The notes: generated by a model from the sequence alone, not told the origin. Numbered from the stretch's first letter, positions 46,706 through 55,404 are shown. The stretch is DNA of 64,000 bases from Paenibacillus sp. DCT19 (GCF_003268635.1 NZ_CP029639.1:6430001-6494000); one strand, 5' to 3'. Made by a program: numbers and translations.

Positions 46706-46720
46706 GTTCATTTGCACAAT
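46706..46720 (+). promoter_or_regulatory. Shared motif upstream of gntP (probable CdaR site)
   Basis: GTTCATTTGCACAAT matches the element before cdaR. A second shared word, TGAACAGAC, is at 46686-46694 here and at 42904-42912 there. Confidence 0.55.
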
Positions 46721-46783
46721 ACACATGTTGAATAACGGATAACAAATCTCTCGATTCATACTTTAGAATACGCCATGCTACAC

Positions 46784-46825
46784 AAAAAGCCTGTTAGCCA
46801 GTAATCCATGGCAGCAGGCTTTTTC
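46784..46825 (-). terminator. Intrinsic terminator of the papain-like gene
   Basis: AAAAAGCCTG and CAGGCTTTTT form the stem, just after the stop codon of the gene at 46834. Confidence 0.8.
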
Positions 46826-46833
46826 ATCTCATA

Positions 46834-47397
46834 TTATTCTCCCTCGTCCTGATCCTTGTTTGCCGGCTTATACTCACCCAACTTCCCCTCATATACGAGC
46901 GCGAGTCTTTCACTTTGGCGAAAATCGTCCGGGGTCACCAAGGCGGGCAGCTTGTTCCACAGCTTGATTCCGGATCGCTGTAATATTTCTGCTACGAACT
47001 GTGAACAAAAGTAGGAGTTGCTAAACTCCACTGGCTCTTTCAGCGTAATGCCAATGACGCCAAGCAGGTTGTACATATATTTCTGGCGGCTACGGATGAA
47101 GATATGTAGCACACGTTTCATTTTTTCCACTTCACGTTCTGTCACCTGAAGCTCATAAATAACACATGTCGTGTTCGGATATTTGCTGTATGTACCTGTC
47201 TGGATATCTTCCTTCACAAACCCACCATTCAGCGGATTGCTTGGATGTTTACGACCGAAGCTGTATAACTCGGATAATTCCCGGTCAAACGAGATTGAGG
47301 CATGATTATAGGGTGCTTTGGTGTAACTCTGAATGACTTTGGTAAACAAGGTTCCTGTATTCGTAAGCAGGATATAGATGGAGCGTTGATCGGTCAT
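46834..47397 (-). CDS. YycO-like permuted papain-fold protein
   Basis: The 187-residue protein shows the YiiX/YycO-type arrangement: a histidine in YNHASISFD near residue 32 and a cysteine in NSYFCSQFVAEILQRSG near residue 130. These form the permuted NlpC/P60-like active site. ATG 47397 follows AAGGGGAAA. Members act as amidases or peptidases of unknown target. It is divergent from the CdsA-like gene, 60 bases apart. Confidence 0.78.
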   Translation of the reverse strand: MTDQRSIYILLTNTGTLFTKVIQSYTKAPYNHASISFDRELSELYSFGRKHPSNPLNGGFVKEDIQTGTYSKYPNTTCVIYELQVTEREVEKMKRVLHIFIRSRQKYMYNLLGVIGITLKEPVEFSNSYFCSQFVAEILQRSGIKLWNKLPALVTPDDFRQSERLALVYEGKLGEYKPANKDQDEGE

Positions 47398-47457
47398 AAC
47401 AAAATTTCCCCTTATCATGTGGTCACTATTCCTTCATAATAACATAGGTACCCTTTT

Positions 47458-48411
47458 ATGGAATCTTATTTTAGACAAGCAGGTGATCCTTCGGTGAGCA
47501 GTTCATTATTCACATTAACCTTAATATTCACTGCATTACTCGTCATACATATCGTGTACAAAATCATTGCAAAGCTACAGCCGGACAAAGACTATTCGGG
47601 CATCGGCAACAAAATCAAAACCTGGTGGGGTATGCTCGTTATCTTCTGCCTTGCCACACTGTTTAACCCTATCGTCTCCTTGCTCTCCCTGATGGTGCTG
47701 GCATTCTTCGCACTGAAGGAATACTTCTCCATGATTCGCAGTACACGCAAAGCTGACCGCAGGTTATTCCTATGGGCATATCTCGCGATACCCGCTCAGT
47801 TCTACTGGATCTATATTGGATGGTATGGGATGTTCATCATTTTCATTCCGCTGTATGTTTTCTTAGTGCTGCCCCTCCCGCGCTTAATTAACAAGGGAAC
47901 GGTGGGCTTTCTACGCAGCGTCAGTTCCACGCAGTGGGGACTTATGCTCATGGTATTCGGACTCAGCCACCTTGCTTACTTTCCTTTCGCTACACCGGAA
48001 TATGGGTCGAAGCTGGTCTTGTTCTTAGTGGTGCTAACTCAGCTTAATGATGTCATCCATTATGTGGTCTCTCTATATCTGGGCAAACGAAAAGTCGTGC
48101 CTACGGCCAATCCGTTTTTGACATGGGAAGGATTCGCCTGTTCCTTGGTCATCACAACGGCAGCCTCCTACTTCATCCATCCGTACCTTACGCCGTTTGA
48201 TGCAGGATTCGCCTTATTTATCGGAGCACTAATCAGCCTCGCGGGTTTCTTTGGCAGTCTGACCGTATCTGTATTGAAGCGAGATCTGCTAATTGGGGAT
48301 GATAACAAGTTTGACGCACTCAAAAAAAGCTACCTAAGCAGAGTCGACAGCCTTACCTACACATCACCCGTGATGTTCCATGTTGTGCGTTATTTCTTCG
48401 ACTTTATGTAA
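47458..48411 (+). CDS. CdsA-like phosphatidate cytidylyltransferase family membrane protein
   Basis: The 317-residue protein has eight or nine helices and a CdsA-like C-terminus (FGSLTVSVLKRDLLIGDDNKF...YLSRVDSLTYTSPVMFHVVRYF). The middle QLNDVIHYVVSLYLGKRKV part resembles the substrate-binding signature with some changes. It would convert a phosphatidic acid to a CDP-lipid. The late LSRVDSLTYTSP differs from the usual GHGGILDR.DS motif, so activity is not certain and it may be a specialised homologue. No strong binding site was seen. Confidence 0.82.
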   Translation: MESYFRQAGDPSVSSSLFTLTLIFTALLVIHIVYKIIAKLQPDKDYSGIGNKIKTWWGMLVIFCLATLFNPIVSLLSLMVLAFFALKEYFSMIRSTRKADRRLFLWAYLAIPAQFYWIYIGWYGMFIIFIPLYVFLVLPLPRLINKGTVGFLRSVSSTQWGLMLMVFGLSHLAYFPFATPEYGSKLVLFLVVLTQLNDVIHYVVSLYLGKRKVVPTANPFLTWEGFACSLVITTAASYFIHPYLTPFDAGFALFIGALISLAGFFGSLTVSVLKRDLLIGDDNKFDALKKSYLSRVDSLTYTSPVMFHVVRYFFDFM

Positions 48412-48462
48412 CAATTCTAGATATTAGATATAAGGCTCCATTTAATTTTTAAAAAACAAATC

Positions 48463-48527
48463 ACACCTCCAAGCTAATCCAACCGGCCTAAACACCGGCT
48501 GATGAATTTGGAGGTGCTTCATTTTTA
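48463..48527. terminator. Two-arm terminator structure
   Basis: CACCTCCAA/TTTGGAGGTG closes an outer stem; an inner CCGG/CCGG stem sits in the loop. It separates convergent genes and is followed by a T run. Confidence 0.7.
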
Positions 48528-48585
48528 GCATATTACATTCGTTTAGGCTCATGCCATTTCAAGCGGGCGAATCCAGAAATACTGT

Positions 48586-49164
48586 CTATTTCTTCAGCTT
48601 AACTTCCTGCTCCGCCAGAACCTCTTGGCCAGCTTCATTCGTATACACCAACGTGACTTTGCCACGTTCACCCTTCATTTCATCTGTATATTTGAATTCA
48701 TTGAGCTGACCATTATCCTTGATGTAGAAACCTTCTTTTTTGCCGTCTGCTTGATTCTCGTCTGCTTCATGCTCCGTTGCTTCTTGTACTGAATTAATGA
48801 TTGTGATCTGATTGGATGTCCACCGCAGTTCAGATAACGTATATCCTTCTGGCACATCCTTCACCGAGTAGCGAAAGCTCTTTGCTTCCGTAAGCTTGTC
48901 CGATTGATCGATGGTGATCACAATTCCATCTCCGGCATTGGCCGAGGATTCAGATTGGGCTGTGTACGATCCATTGTCCTGCTTCGCGTCTGCATTAGGA
49001 ATAGAATCAGGGCCTGCTTCGGCTATAGGCTCCTTCGATCTTGGATACGCATGCTCCTGTACAGATTCATTATTATTACGAGCACCGCATGCACTCGTTA
49101 GTACCATGATGCATAATAACGCAAATATCCAACGTGTCGATTTCATCCATGTGATCTTCATCAT
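48586..49164 (-). CDS. Hypothetical lipoprotein
   Basis: The 192-residue protein starts MMKITWMKSTRWIFALLCIM and has the lipobox LTSACG at about residue 25. A disordered acidic linker (residues 30-80) and a C-terminal beta-rich region (SVKDVPEGYTLSELRWTSNQ onward) follow. It is not assigned to a family, but the tail looks like an extracellular adhesion or anti-sigma-associated fold. GGAGG precedes the ATG. Confidence 0.8.
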   Translation of the reverse strand: MMKITWMKSTRWIFALLCIMVLTSACGARNNNESVQEHAYPRSKEPIAEAGPDSIPNADAKQDNGSYTAQSESSANAGDGIVITIDQSDKLTEAKSFRYSVKDVPEGYTLSELRWTSNQITIINSVQEATEHEADENQADGKKEGFYIKDNGQLNEFKYTDEMKGERGKVTLVYTNEAGQEVLAEQEVKLKK

Positions 49165-49289
49165 TGAATCCCTCCTGTTGATAAGTACGTGTCCCTAAAA
49201 ATGTTAATTTATTGAATGACCCTCAATAACTAATACACGATATCCTTCCTCATGAAGCTCCATATTATGTAATCTCAATCGATACAAAT

Positions 49290-49322
49290 AAAAAAACCTA
49301 AATATCATTTAAGATATTTAGG
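49290..49322 (-). terminator. Intrinsic terminator of the LysM gene
   Basis: CCTAAATATC/GATATTTAGG with a 6-base loop is followed by a T run on the minus strand. Confidence 0.75.
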
Positions 49323-49402
49323 CTCGTTTTAGTTTGAGTTATCTTTGGCGTAGCAAACTATTTGGACGGCTACACACATGGACTATACACAACGTCATAC
49401 GG

Positions 49403-49786
49403 TCATTTATCATCATATTGAGGCAAAATTAAGACCTGCCCCGCTTGAATAGAGTTAGAAGAAAGCTTATTAATTTTTTTCAAAACTTCTACAAATACCC
49501 GTGTATCCATTTGTTGCGGCTTATACTCTACGGAAAGATTCCACAGCGTATCCCCTTGGGAAACAATGACCTTTCTACCCGATAGCAGGTCTTCCTCACC
49601 ACCTGCAAATGCAGTTAGCATCGTACTACAACCAATAATCACAATAAGAGAGATGATGGAAATTTTCAATAACAACGGTCGCGCCTTAAGTTGAAGTATT
49701 TTTTTTCTAAGCTCACCCGTGCTCCATTGGACCGATGCTGAACTCACCGGTTTATAAATGCTCTGATACGTAGAATGTCTCATCAT
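49403..49786 (-). CDS. LysM-domain membrane protein (YneA-like)
   Basis: The 127-residue protein has a basic cytosolic part, one membrane helix (LLLKISIISLIVIIGCSTML), and one LysM domain (VIVSQGDTLWNLSVEY...NSIQAGQVLILPQYD). This is the layout of SOS-induced division inhibitor YneA. I found no LexA box (CGAAC-N4-GTTCG) upstream, so the assignment to YneA is tentative. Binding to peptidoglycan is expected from the LysM. Confidence 0.72.
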   Translation of the reverse strand: MMRHSTYQSIYKPVSSASVQWSTGELRKKILQLKARPLLLKISIISLIVIIGCSTMLTAFAGGEEDLLSGRKVIVSQGDTLWNLSVEYKPQQMDTRVFVEVLKKINKLSSNSIQAGQVLILPQYDDK

Positions 49787-50233
49787 TTCATCAACCTCCG
49801 AACCTAGCTCCTATTCCTATATGTAACGAGCGCATGATGATCCCCCTGGACCTTCAAACAACAATCGCGCAATTTGTCTATCTCCGATGTCTTCAGTCAT
49901 CACGCCTACAAATGCGTAACCCGTTTATTATTTTGCACTTGTTCAAGGGTCAGTACTCCCTCTCACCTATATTTGTAAGTAGGTATCATAGACCTATACT
50001 AATCCCTGTAGGTAGGTACATTATACCACTACATTCTAAACAAATTCTGAACAAACCGATCAGATTTCGCTACAAACATGCATAAATCTATCATTTACGT
50101 ACTATTTCGACGGAAATAGCTAAAAAAAATAAAAAATTCATGCCTGATTTTCGGCGATAATATAGATTGGATTTTTTTATACTAGAAGAGTGCAGTGGAT
50201 GATCTATTCTCATAAACGTAAGGACGTGTACCC
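49787..50233. other. Gene-free region before ada
   Basis: This AT-rich region holds repeated TAGGTA elements near 49977-50020 and a TATACT near 50178 before ada. I see no gene, and the repeats are not assigned. Confidence 0.4.
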
Positions 50234-51322
50234 ATGATTGCTGATGATCTGAAAGAACAATATTACCAAGCCCTTCTTGCCAAAGACTCAGAGTACGAAG
50301 GATTATTCTATGTTGGAGTCAAAACGACAGGTGTATTCTGCCGCCCAACTTGTCCAGCTCGAAAACCAAAATTCGAAAATTGCGAGTTCTATGAGACCGC
50401 TCAGGAGGCATTACTCGCTTCATTCCGGCCATGCCAGCGCTGTCGTCCACTATCTCATCCCAATCACGTATCTGACGTTGTACGCCTGTTGGTTGAGGCT
50501 GTTGAGAATAATCCGGAGAAACGGTGGAAAGAACAGGATTTCAAAGACCTGTCGATTGATGAATCGACAGCGCGGCGTCAATTCAAGAAGCGCTTTGGCA
50601 TGACTTTTGTGGAGTATGCTCGCGCTCGCCGTATGGGACTTGCGCTAAAAAATATCCGTTCAGGTCACACCGTCATTGATAGCCAGCTATCCACGGGCTA
50701 TGAGTCCAGTAGCGGCTTCCGAGATGCATTCTCACGCATTATGGGTGCTGCCCCTACACAAGTAAATGAAGGACAGGTGCTTAAAGCGTCCTGGATTGAC
50801 ACCCGCCTCGGCCCCATGATGGCTATAGCTGATGACAAACAACTATACTTACTTGAATTTATTGATCGTAGAGGGCTTGAGCGCGAGGTAGAGCGACTGC
50901 GGATTCGAACCAAGTCAGCAATTGTACCTGGCATGACGCCGCCAATTCAATCCATAGAACGAGAACTTGAACAATATTTCGACGGGACGCTGACAACGTT
51001 CGACACACCGTTGTTCTATTTAGGAACACCATTTCAGAAGAGGGTATGGGAGCAGTTATCTTTGATTCCAGCAGGGGAAACACGTTCCTATCAAGAGATC
51101 GCAATCGCCCTGGGTAAACCAACCGCATGTCGCGCCGTAGCTCAAGCGAATGGAGCCAATCAACTAGCGATTGTCATTCCGTGTCATCGAGTCATTAATA
51201 CAAGTGGTGAGCTTGGCGGATACGGGGGGAATTACTCGCAAAAACTGGCTGCTTCAACACGAGAAACAGGGGGCGTTACAGTGAGAAACAGCATCGCATT
51301 TATTTATAAAGGAGTGAACTGA
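50234..51322 (+). CDS. ada: Ada: methylphosphotriester sensor, AraC activator and O6-methylguanine methyltransferase, frameshifted near the C-terminus
   Basis: The protein has all three Ada parts. These are the zinc-binding N-terminal domain (C36, C40, C67, C70 in GVFCRPTCPARK and CQRCRP), an AraC-type helix-turn-helix, and a C-terminal MGMT domain with the acceptor PCHR near residue 317. As read, the final 30 residues (NYSQKLAASTRE...) do not match the family. Removing one G from the six-G run at 51224-51229 gives GGYGGITRKNWLLQHE and a stop at 51284. The gene probably ends there. Ada detects and repairs alkylation damage and activates its own operon. Confidence 0.88.
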   Translation: MIADDLKEQYYQALLAKDSEYEGLFYVGVKTTGVFCRPTCPARKPKFENCEFYETAQEALLASFRPCQRCRPLSHPNHVSDVVRLLVEAVENNPEKRWKEQDFKDLSIDESTARRQFKKRFGMTFVEYARARRMGLALKNIRSGHTVIDSQLSTGYESSSGFRDAFSRIMGAAPTQVNEGQVLKASWIDTRLGPMMAIADDKQLYLLEFIDRRGLEREVERLRIRTKSAIVPGMTPPIQSIERELEQYFDGTLTTFDTPLFYLGTPFQKRVWEQLSLIPAGETRSYQEIAIALGKPTACRAVAQANGANQLAIVIPCHRVINTSGELGGYGGNYSQKLAASTRETGGVTVRNSIAFIYKGVN

Positions 51323-51323
51323 G

Positions 51324-52109
51324 ATGAACGCCAACAAGCGTACGATGGGAGAAAAAGCTGAACAATTTCATCAATATCATGTGAAGGGGAAACCACTCGT
51401 ACTGGTGAATGTATGGGATGCTGGAAGTGCACAGACCATTCAGTCTACAGGAGCCATGGCTATTGCTACCGGAAGCTGGTCTGTTGCCACAGCCCACGGT
51501 GAGCAGGATGGAGAAGCTCTGCCATTCCAGCTGGTGCTTGCTAACCTATCACGGATTACCAAGAGCGTAGATTTGCCTGTAACCATCGATATAGAGGGAG
51601 GGTATGGCAGGTCTGTGTCAGAAGTGAAGCAAAATGTATTGCAAATTATTGAGCATGGTGCGGTAGGCATTAATATCGAGGATCAGCTTCCTAATGGGGC
51701 GGGTTTGTACAGCATCCCAGAACAGTGCTTGAGGTTATCCGCCGCCCGAGAAGCTGCGGAGCAGGCAGGCATTCCCCTTTTTATCAATGCACGCACAGAT
51801 TTATTCTTGCAACAGGTTCCTGAGCAGCATAATGAAGCGTTACTGGGCGAAGCCATCACACGATCCAAGGCTTACGCAGAAGCAGGGGCTAGCGGTCTAT
51901 TCGTTCCAGGTTTACAACATTCACAATGGATTCAAGAACTGTGTGACCAGTCGCCACTTCCCGTCAACGTGATGGTAACATCGCCTGAGCCTTCACCTAA
52001 ACAACTGGCTGCACTGGGTGTAGCACGGATCAGCTATGGACCGTATCCTTATCTGCAAGTCATGGAACATCTGAAAGGGCTCGGGCAACGTATTCTAATG
52101 GGATCATAA
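51324..52109 (+). CDS. Isocitrate lyase/PEP mutase family protein
   Basis: The 261-residue TIM-barrel protein has LVLVNVWDAGSAQTIQSTG, the metal-binding VTIDIEGGYG and INIEDQ, plus PLFINARTD. The ICL/PEP mutase superfamily cleaves or rearranges C-C or C-P bonds. It is co-directional with ada, starting 40 bases after the corrected ada stop, with GGAG before the ATG. The link to alkylation repair is conserved context or chance; I cannot tell. The substrate is unknown. Confidence 0.9.
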   Translation: MNANKRTMGEKAEQFHQYHVKGKPLVLVNVWDAGSAQTIQSTGAMAIATGSWSVATAHGEQDGEALPFQLVLANLSRITKSVDLPVTIDIEGGYGRSVSEVKQNVLQIIEHGAVGINIEDQLPNGAGLYSIPEQCLRLSAAREAAEQAGIPLFINARTDLFLQQVPEQHNEALLGEAITRSKAYAEAGASGLFVPGLQHSQWIQELCDQSPLPVNVMVTSPEPSPKQLAALGVARISYGPYPYLQVMEHLKGLGQRILMGS

Positions 52110-52220
52110 TGATCTTGATGAAGAGGTGTGTTCGTATCACGCTATCCCTCATGGACAGAGGGTGTTTCCAGCCTCCACCTGTGGTATAATCCCACTACCT
52201 AACAGTAACAGGAGGCATAT

Positions 52221-52736
52221 ATGCTTAACGTTGAACAAAAGCTCGAAATTCTGGAATCGTACCCTCAGCTGCAGCGCAAAAATGTTTCTCTAGGGCGTGT
52301 GAATTTCCACTATGAGGACAGCGCCTATGAGAAGAAAATTGTAGCACTCCATATTCACCCGAACGGTAATGGTTATATCTACGCAGGGCTGCTGCCGAAC
52401 TACGAGACGGATGCCAAAGGGTTCGTTAATATTCGTGATTACGCTGAAGCCGATCTGCGCACATTGCTAGATGCAACGATCCAAGCGATGTCCTATAATC
52501 CAGACGCAGTTGAAGTCGTTGAGCACGCACCCGTATCAAAAGAATCTGTTCCAGTTACACTGTCTTCGGGCGGCGGAGTCTGGATCAATGAAGAAGGACA
52601 AACGCTCACGTTAAAATATGATAATGACATGTGGTGTGTGTATGCTGGTCATGATCTAGAGATGGCTTATGAATCACGCAGTGAGGCTGGCGAATACCTT
52701 CAGGAGGAAGGATTCAGACCGCAAGCCCAGGCTTAA
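52221..52736 (+). CDS. Conserved hypothetical protein
   Basis: The 171-residue soluble protein has no recognised domain. It starts MLNVEQKLEILESYPQLQRK after AGGAGG and contains a beta-rich segment (VNFHYEDSAYEKKIVALHIH, GNGYIYAG) and a C-terminal WCVYAGHDLEMAY. Its clean start site and terminator show a real gene. The function is unknown. Confidence 0.75.
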   Translation: MLNVEQKLEILESYPQLQRKNVSLGRVNFHYEDSAYEKKIVALHIHPNGNGYIYAGLLPNYETDAKGFVNIRDYAEADLRTLLDATIQAMSYNPDAVEVVEHAPVSKESVPVTLSSGGGVWINEEGQTLTLKYDNDMWCVYAGHDLEMAYESRSEAGEYLQEEGFRPQAQA

Positions 52737-52768
52737 ATTGAATACAGCAAACGTTTGAACATACAGCA

Positions 52769-52806
52769 AACACGAGGGAGCATATACTCCCTCGTGTTTT
52801 TTCATA
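52769..52806. terminator. Strong intrinsic terminator
   Basis: A perfect AACACGAGGGAG/CTCCCTCGTGTT stem with a 6-base loop is followed by a T run, between the convergent hypothetical gene and the ABC operon. Confidence 0.88.
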
Positions 52807-52861
52807 TCATCTGTATCTACTTAAAAAATAGACTCCGTTAGACCTTCGACCGGTTCTATCC

Positions 52862-53560
52862 TTAGTCTTTGCTGCCTTTTCGTACAAGCGGCGCATGTTT
52901 CATCATGGGATACGTGGACAGTAGCAGCACTCCGCCGATCAAACCCAGCACAGTAAAAGACACCATTCTGTTTAGTCTGGCGATCCAAAGCGTCAGTTGC
53001 CCCATATCTGCAAATGCAATTACCAGTGACAATACTAGACCCAAGCCAAAGAGCATAATCAGGAAGTTACGCATTCCCAGTCGAATCCAGCAGACCGTCA
53101 GGAAGACGGAAAGACCAAGTACCCAAAGCCCAAGCATCAAGTCAATCCAGAAATAAGGCAACACAAGATACTTCGAAGAGTATAGCATGCCTGGCTGGTA
53201 CAACGTGACTTGTAGCCATCCGCCTACATTCAGCCAATGAACGACCAGATAGATCAAATGCAGAATGACCATCGTGCCAGCAACCATACAGAGTCCCATC
53301 ATGTAGAATGATTTCATAAATTGAATTCGTGTACTGCCCATACCAATGGCTATCGGGTAGATCGTGATCAGACCCGCAACAGCAAAAGTACAGATTCCTC
53401 CATACATCGGTCCGAATAACTGCGAGGAATAACTGACATCAAACAATAAGCCAATCGCGGTATAAACTACTGTCAGTCCAAGAGCAATGGAAGTAAAAAT
53501 GATCAAATATAAACGCATATCGTCCAAAATCAGCCGATTGGTTCCTTTTACTGCATTCAT
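52862..53560 (-). CDS. ABC transporter permease of the YtrA-type operon
   Basis: The 232-residue protein has six helices and no ATP-binding motifs, e.g. LYLIIFTSIALGLTVVYTAI and MVSFTVLGLIGGVLLLS. Its start overlaps the ATPase stop by four bases. It would form an exporter with that ATPase. Homologues in B. subtilis (ytrCD) respond to cell-wall antibiotics. Confidence 0.82.
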   Translation of the reverse strand: MNAVKGTNRLILDDMRLYLIIFTSIALGLTVVYTAIGLLFDVSYSSQLFGPMYGGICTFAVAGLITIYPIAIGMGSTRIQFMKSFYMMGLCMVAGTMVILHLIYLVVHWLNVGGWLQVTLYQPGMLYSSKYLVLPYFWIDLMLGLWVLGLSVFLTVCWIRLGMRNFLIMLFGLGLVLSLVIAFADMGQLTLWIARLNRMVSFTVLGLIGGVLLLSTYPMMKHAPLVRKGSKD

Positions 53561-54435
53561 ACCCTCGCCTCCTCCTTCCGGGTTACATTTACCAGATAAT
53601 CCTGAAGTGCTGCTTTTTCAATGGAAAGCCCATGATGCTGAGCCTTGGCTATCCATTCCTTTGAATACACGTCATCAATCATCACTTTGCTGGTTGTACC
53701 CATCCGGGCAGAATCGATAATATCAGCACCTTGAGAAGCTATTCCTATATCTTGAATTAACCCTGTTAGAAGAACCCCACGCTCGCGTATCTCTTCCATA
53801 GGATGATGGTATAACACCTTTCCTTGATGTACCACAATCAGAGTTTCACACAAAGGCTGTATCTCTTCAATATGGTGCGTTGATATTAGAATCAGACGAG
53901 GGTTATCTTCATACGTTTCCAATAATGCTTCATAGAAAAGCTTTCGTTTCTCCGCGTCGAGTCCATTAGTCGGCTCATCCATAATCGTTACACTTGCGTT
54001 ACTGCACAATCCTAGAATAATTTGAGCCGCTGTCTTCATGCCCTTCGAAAATTTACTAATTTTCTGTTTGGACGGTAACTCGAATACATCAATGAGCCGC
54101 TTGGCAAGCTGGTGATTCCACTGTGAATGGAAATGTGATCCGATGGTGACCAGATCATTTATATTCCAGTTTTTGCCGAGTGGATGATTCTCCTGGATAT
54201 AGCACAAATGCCCCTGAGCAGACAAATTATTGTATGGATTCTGATCCATAATCTGAATGGTTCCACTGTCAGGACGGTTGTGTCCTGCAAGCAGGCTCAT
54301 CAGTGTAGTTTTGCCAGCCCCATTCCTTCCCCAGATCGCCCCGATTACAGGTTCACTCTCATGCAAGGTAACGTTGTTCATAATAGGGGCTTTGTTCTTC
54401 TGATAGCTGTAACTTACCTGCTCCATATGAATCAT
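53557..54435 (-). CDS. ABC transporter ATP-binding protein of the YtrA-type operon
   Basis: The 292-residue ATPase has Walker A GRNGAGKTT, Walker B TIMDEPTNGLD and an unusual signature (SKFSKGMKTAAQ) in place of LSGGQ, as in YtrB-like proteins. The H-loop is in ISTHHIEEI. It overlaps the regulator gene by four bases and the permease gene by four bases. Confidence 0.92.
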   Translation of the reverse strand: MIHMEQVSYSYQKNKAPIMNNVTLHESEPVIGAIWGRNGAGKTTLMSLLAGHNRPDSGTIQIMDQNPYNNLSAQGHLCYIQENHPLGKNWNINDLVTIGSHFHSQWNHQLAKRLIDVFELPSKQKISKFSKGMKTAAQIILGLCSNASVTIMDEPTNGLDAEKRKLFYEALLETYEDNPRLILISTHHIEEIQPLCETLIVVHQGKVLYHHPMEEIRERGVLLTGLIQDIGIASQGADIIDSARMGTTSKVMIDDVYSKEWIAKAQHHGLSIEKAALQDYLVNVTRKEEARV

Positions 54436-54812
54436 ACTTCACTCTCCTTATCCTTCTTGCCACGGATTAGATCAATAATCATGTCCTCATCCATACGAAT
54501 GCGTCTGGCTTCCTCAAGTAAAGGCTTGATATATTCTTCGTAAAAATGCTGCTTCCGTTCAACAAGCAATGCTTCCTTGGCTCCCTTAGCAACAAACATT
54601 CCTACACCTCGCTGTTTATAAATGATGCCTTTGTCTACCAACTCCTGCAGCCCCTTTCGCGCCGTAGCTGGATTAATATTGTAAAAGCGAGACAATTCAT
54701 TCGTAGAAGGAACCTGCTCTTCCACTTTCAGTCTGCCTTCCACAATATCATCCATGATCATCATGGCGATCTGATGAAAAATAGGCTGGGATTCATCTAA
54801 AGTTGATTTCAT
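54432..54812 (-). CDS. GntR family regulator, YtrA type
   Basis: The 126-residue protein has a GntR helix-turn-helix (IFHQIAMMIMDDIVEGRLKVEEQVPSTNELSRFYNINPATARKGLQELV) and a short two-helix tail, defining the YtrA subfamily. YtrA represses its own ABC operon and is relieved by cell-wall-active antibiotics. A perfect palindrome lies upstream. Confidence 0.9.
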   Translation of the reverse strand: MKSTLDESQPIFHQIAMMIMDDIVEGRLKVEEQVPSTNELSRFYNINPATARKGLQELVDKGIIYKQRGVGMFVAKGAKEALLVERKQHFYEEYIKPLLEEARRIRMDEDMIIDLIRGKKDKESEV

Positions 54813-54932
54813 CTGTTCCCAACTTTCTTACATAATAGTGATTCGTATGTCATCATACGTGCCTCAATAGCTTACAGTTTAGCCCCGTGCTTATTTACAC
54901 TGTTCTTTCTTCATCACTAAGTCGGTTAGTCG

Positions 54933-54954
54933 GTTAGTTACTCATGTAACTAAC
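54933..54954. promoter_or_regulatory. Probable operator of the YtrA-type regulator
   Basis: GTTAGTTAC-N4-GTAACTAAC is a perfect inverted repeat about 120 bases upstream of the regulator start. Two GTCGGTTA copies sit beside it at 54921 and 54929. Confidence 0.6.
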
Positions 54955-55055
54955 TATAGTACACGAGGGCAGCAAAGTAAATAGTCAAATGCCTACCCAC
55001 CATTATTTTTTCCAAACTTAAACTGCTTCGCTTAGATCAACCCCAGAGTTTAGCT

Positions 55056-55080
55056 CTAGCTTAGCCCGTTGCTAAGCTAG
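55056..55080. other. Perfect hairpin downstream of the Spo0E-like gene
   Basis: CTAGCTTAGC and GCTAAGCTAG flank a 5-base loop. There is no T run, so it may be an RNA-stabilising hairpin or weak terminator. Confidence 0.5.
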
Positions 55081-55090
55081 CCAAGTTAAA

Positions 55091-55270
55091 TCACATTCCC
55101 GATCTTAAGGGCGCTTTCCGCTTAGCCTGATTGAATTGGTTAATTAAACCGTCTAACACTACGGACTGCTGGATAACTTCAGGGTGCAGCAAATTCCCAT
55201 ATTTCATCTCAATCGTGTACAGCAACTCCCTAGCCGATTCAATCTGGACGATCAACGCAGTATGTTCCAT
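55091..55270 (-). CDS. Aspartyl-phosphate phosphatase, Spo0E family
   Basis: The 59-residue protein starts at ATG 55270 after GGAGGGG. It has the Spo0E helix-loop-helix with IESARELLYTI and the SVVLDGLINQF signature (S..LD). Such proteins remove phosphate from Spo0A-P and delay sporulation. It lies between the ABC operon and the peptide-sensing genes. Confidence 0.85.
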   Translation of the reverse strand: MEHTALIVQIESARELLYTIEMKYGNLLHPEVIQQSVVLDGLINQFNQAKRKAPLRSGM

Positions 55271-55354
55271 AGTGTCCCCTCCTTTTGTCATATTTTAGCT
55301 GATTATGTCAATCGGTAGGACTATAGTCATATGACATTACTAATTTTTCCAAAC

Positions 55355-55383
55355 TAAAAAACCCCTGAATAGGCTTCAGAGGC
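55355..55383 (-). terminator. Intrinsic terminator of the receptor-peptide operon
   Basis: CCTCTGAA/TTCAGGGG with a 5-base loop is followed by a six-base T run on the minus strand, 22 bases after the propeptide stop codon. Confidence 0.85.
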
Positions 55384-55404
55384 ATCTTCCAATTCTGTTA
55401 TGTT

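Noticed and set aside
49403..50233. SOS control of the LysM (YneA-like) gene
   Set aside because: No CGAAC-N4-GTTCG box was found upstream and no lexA gene is nearby.
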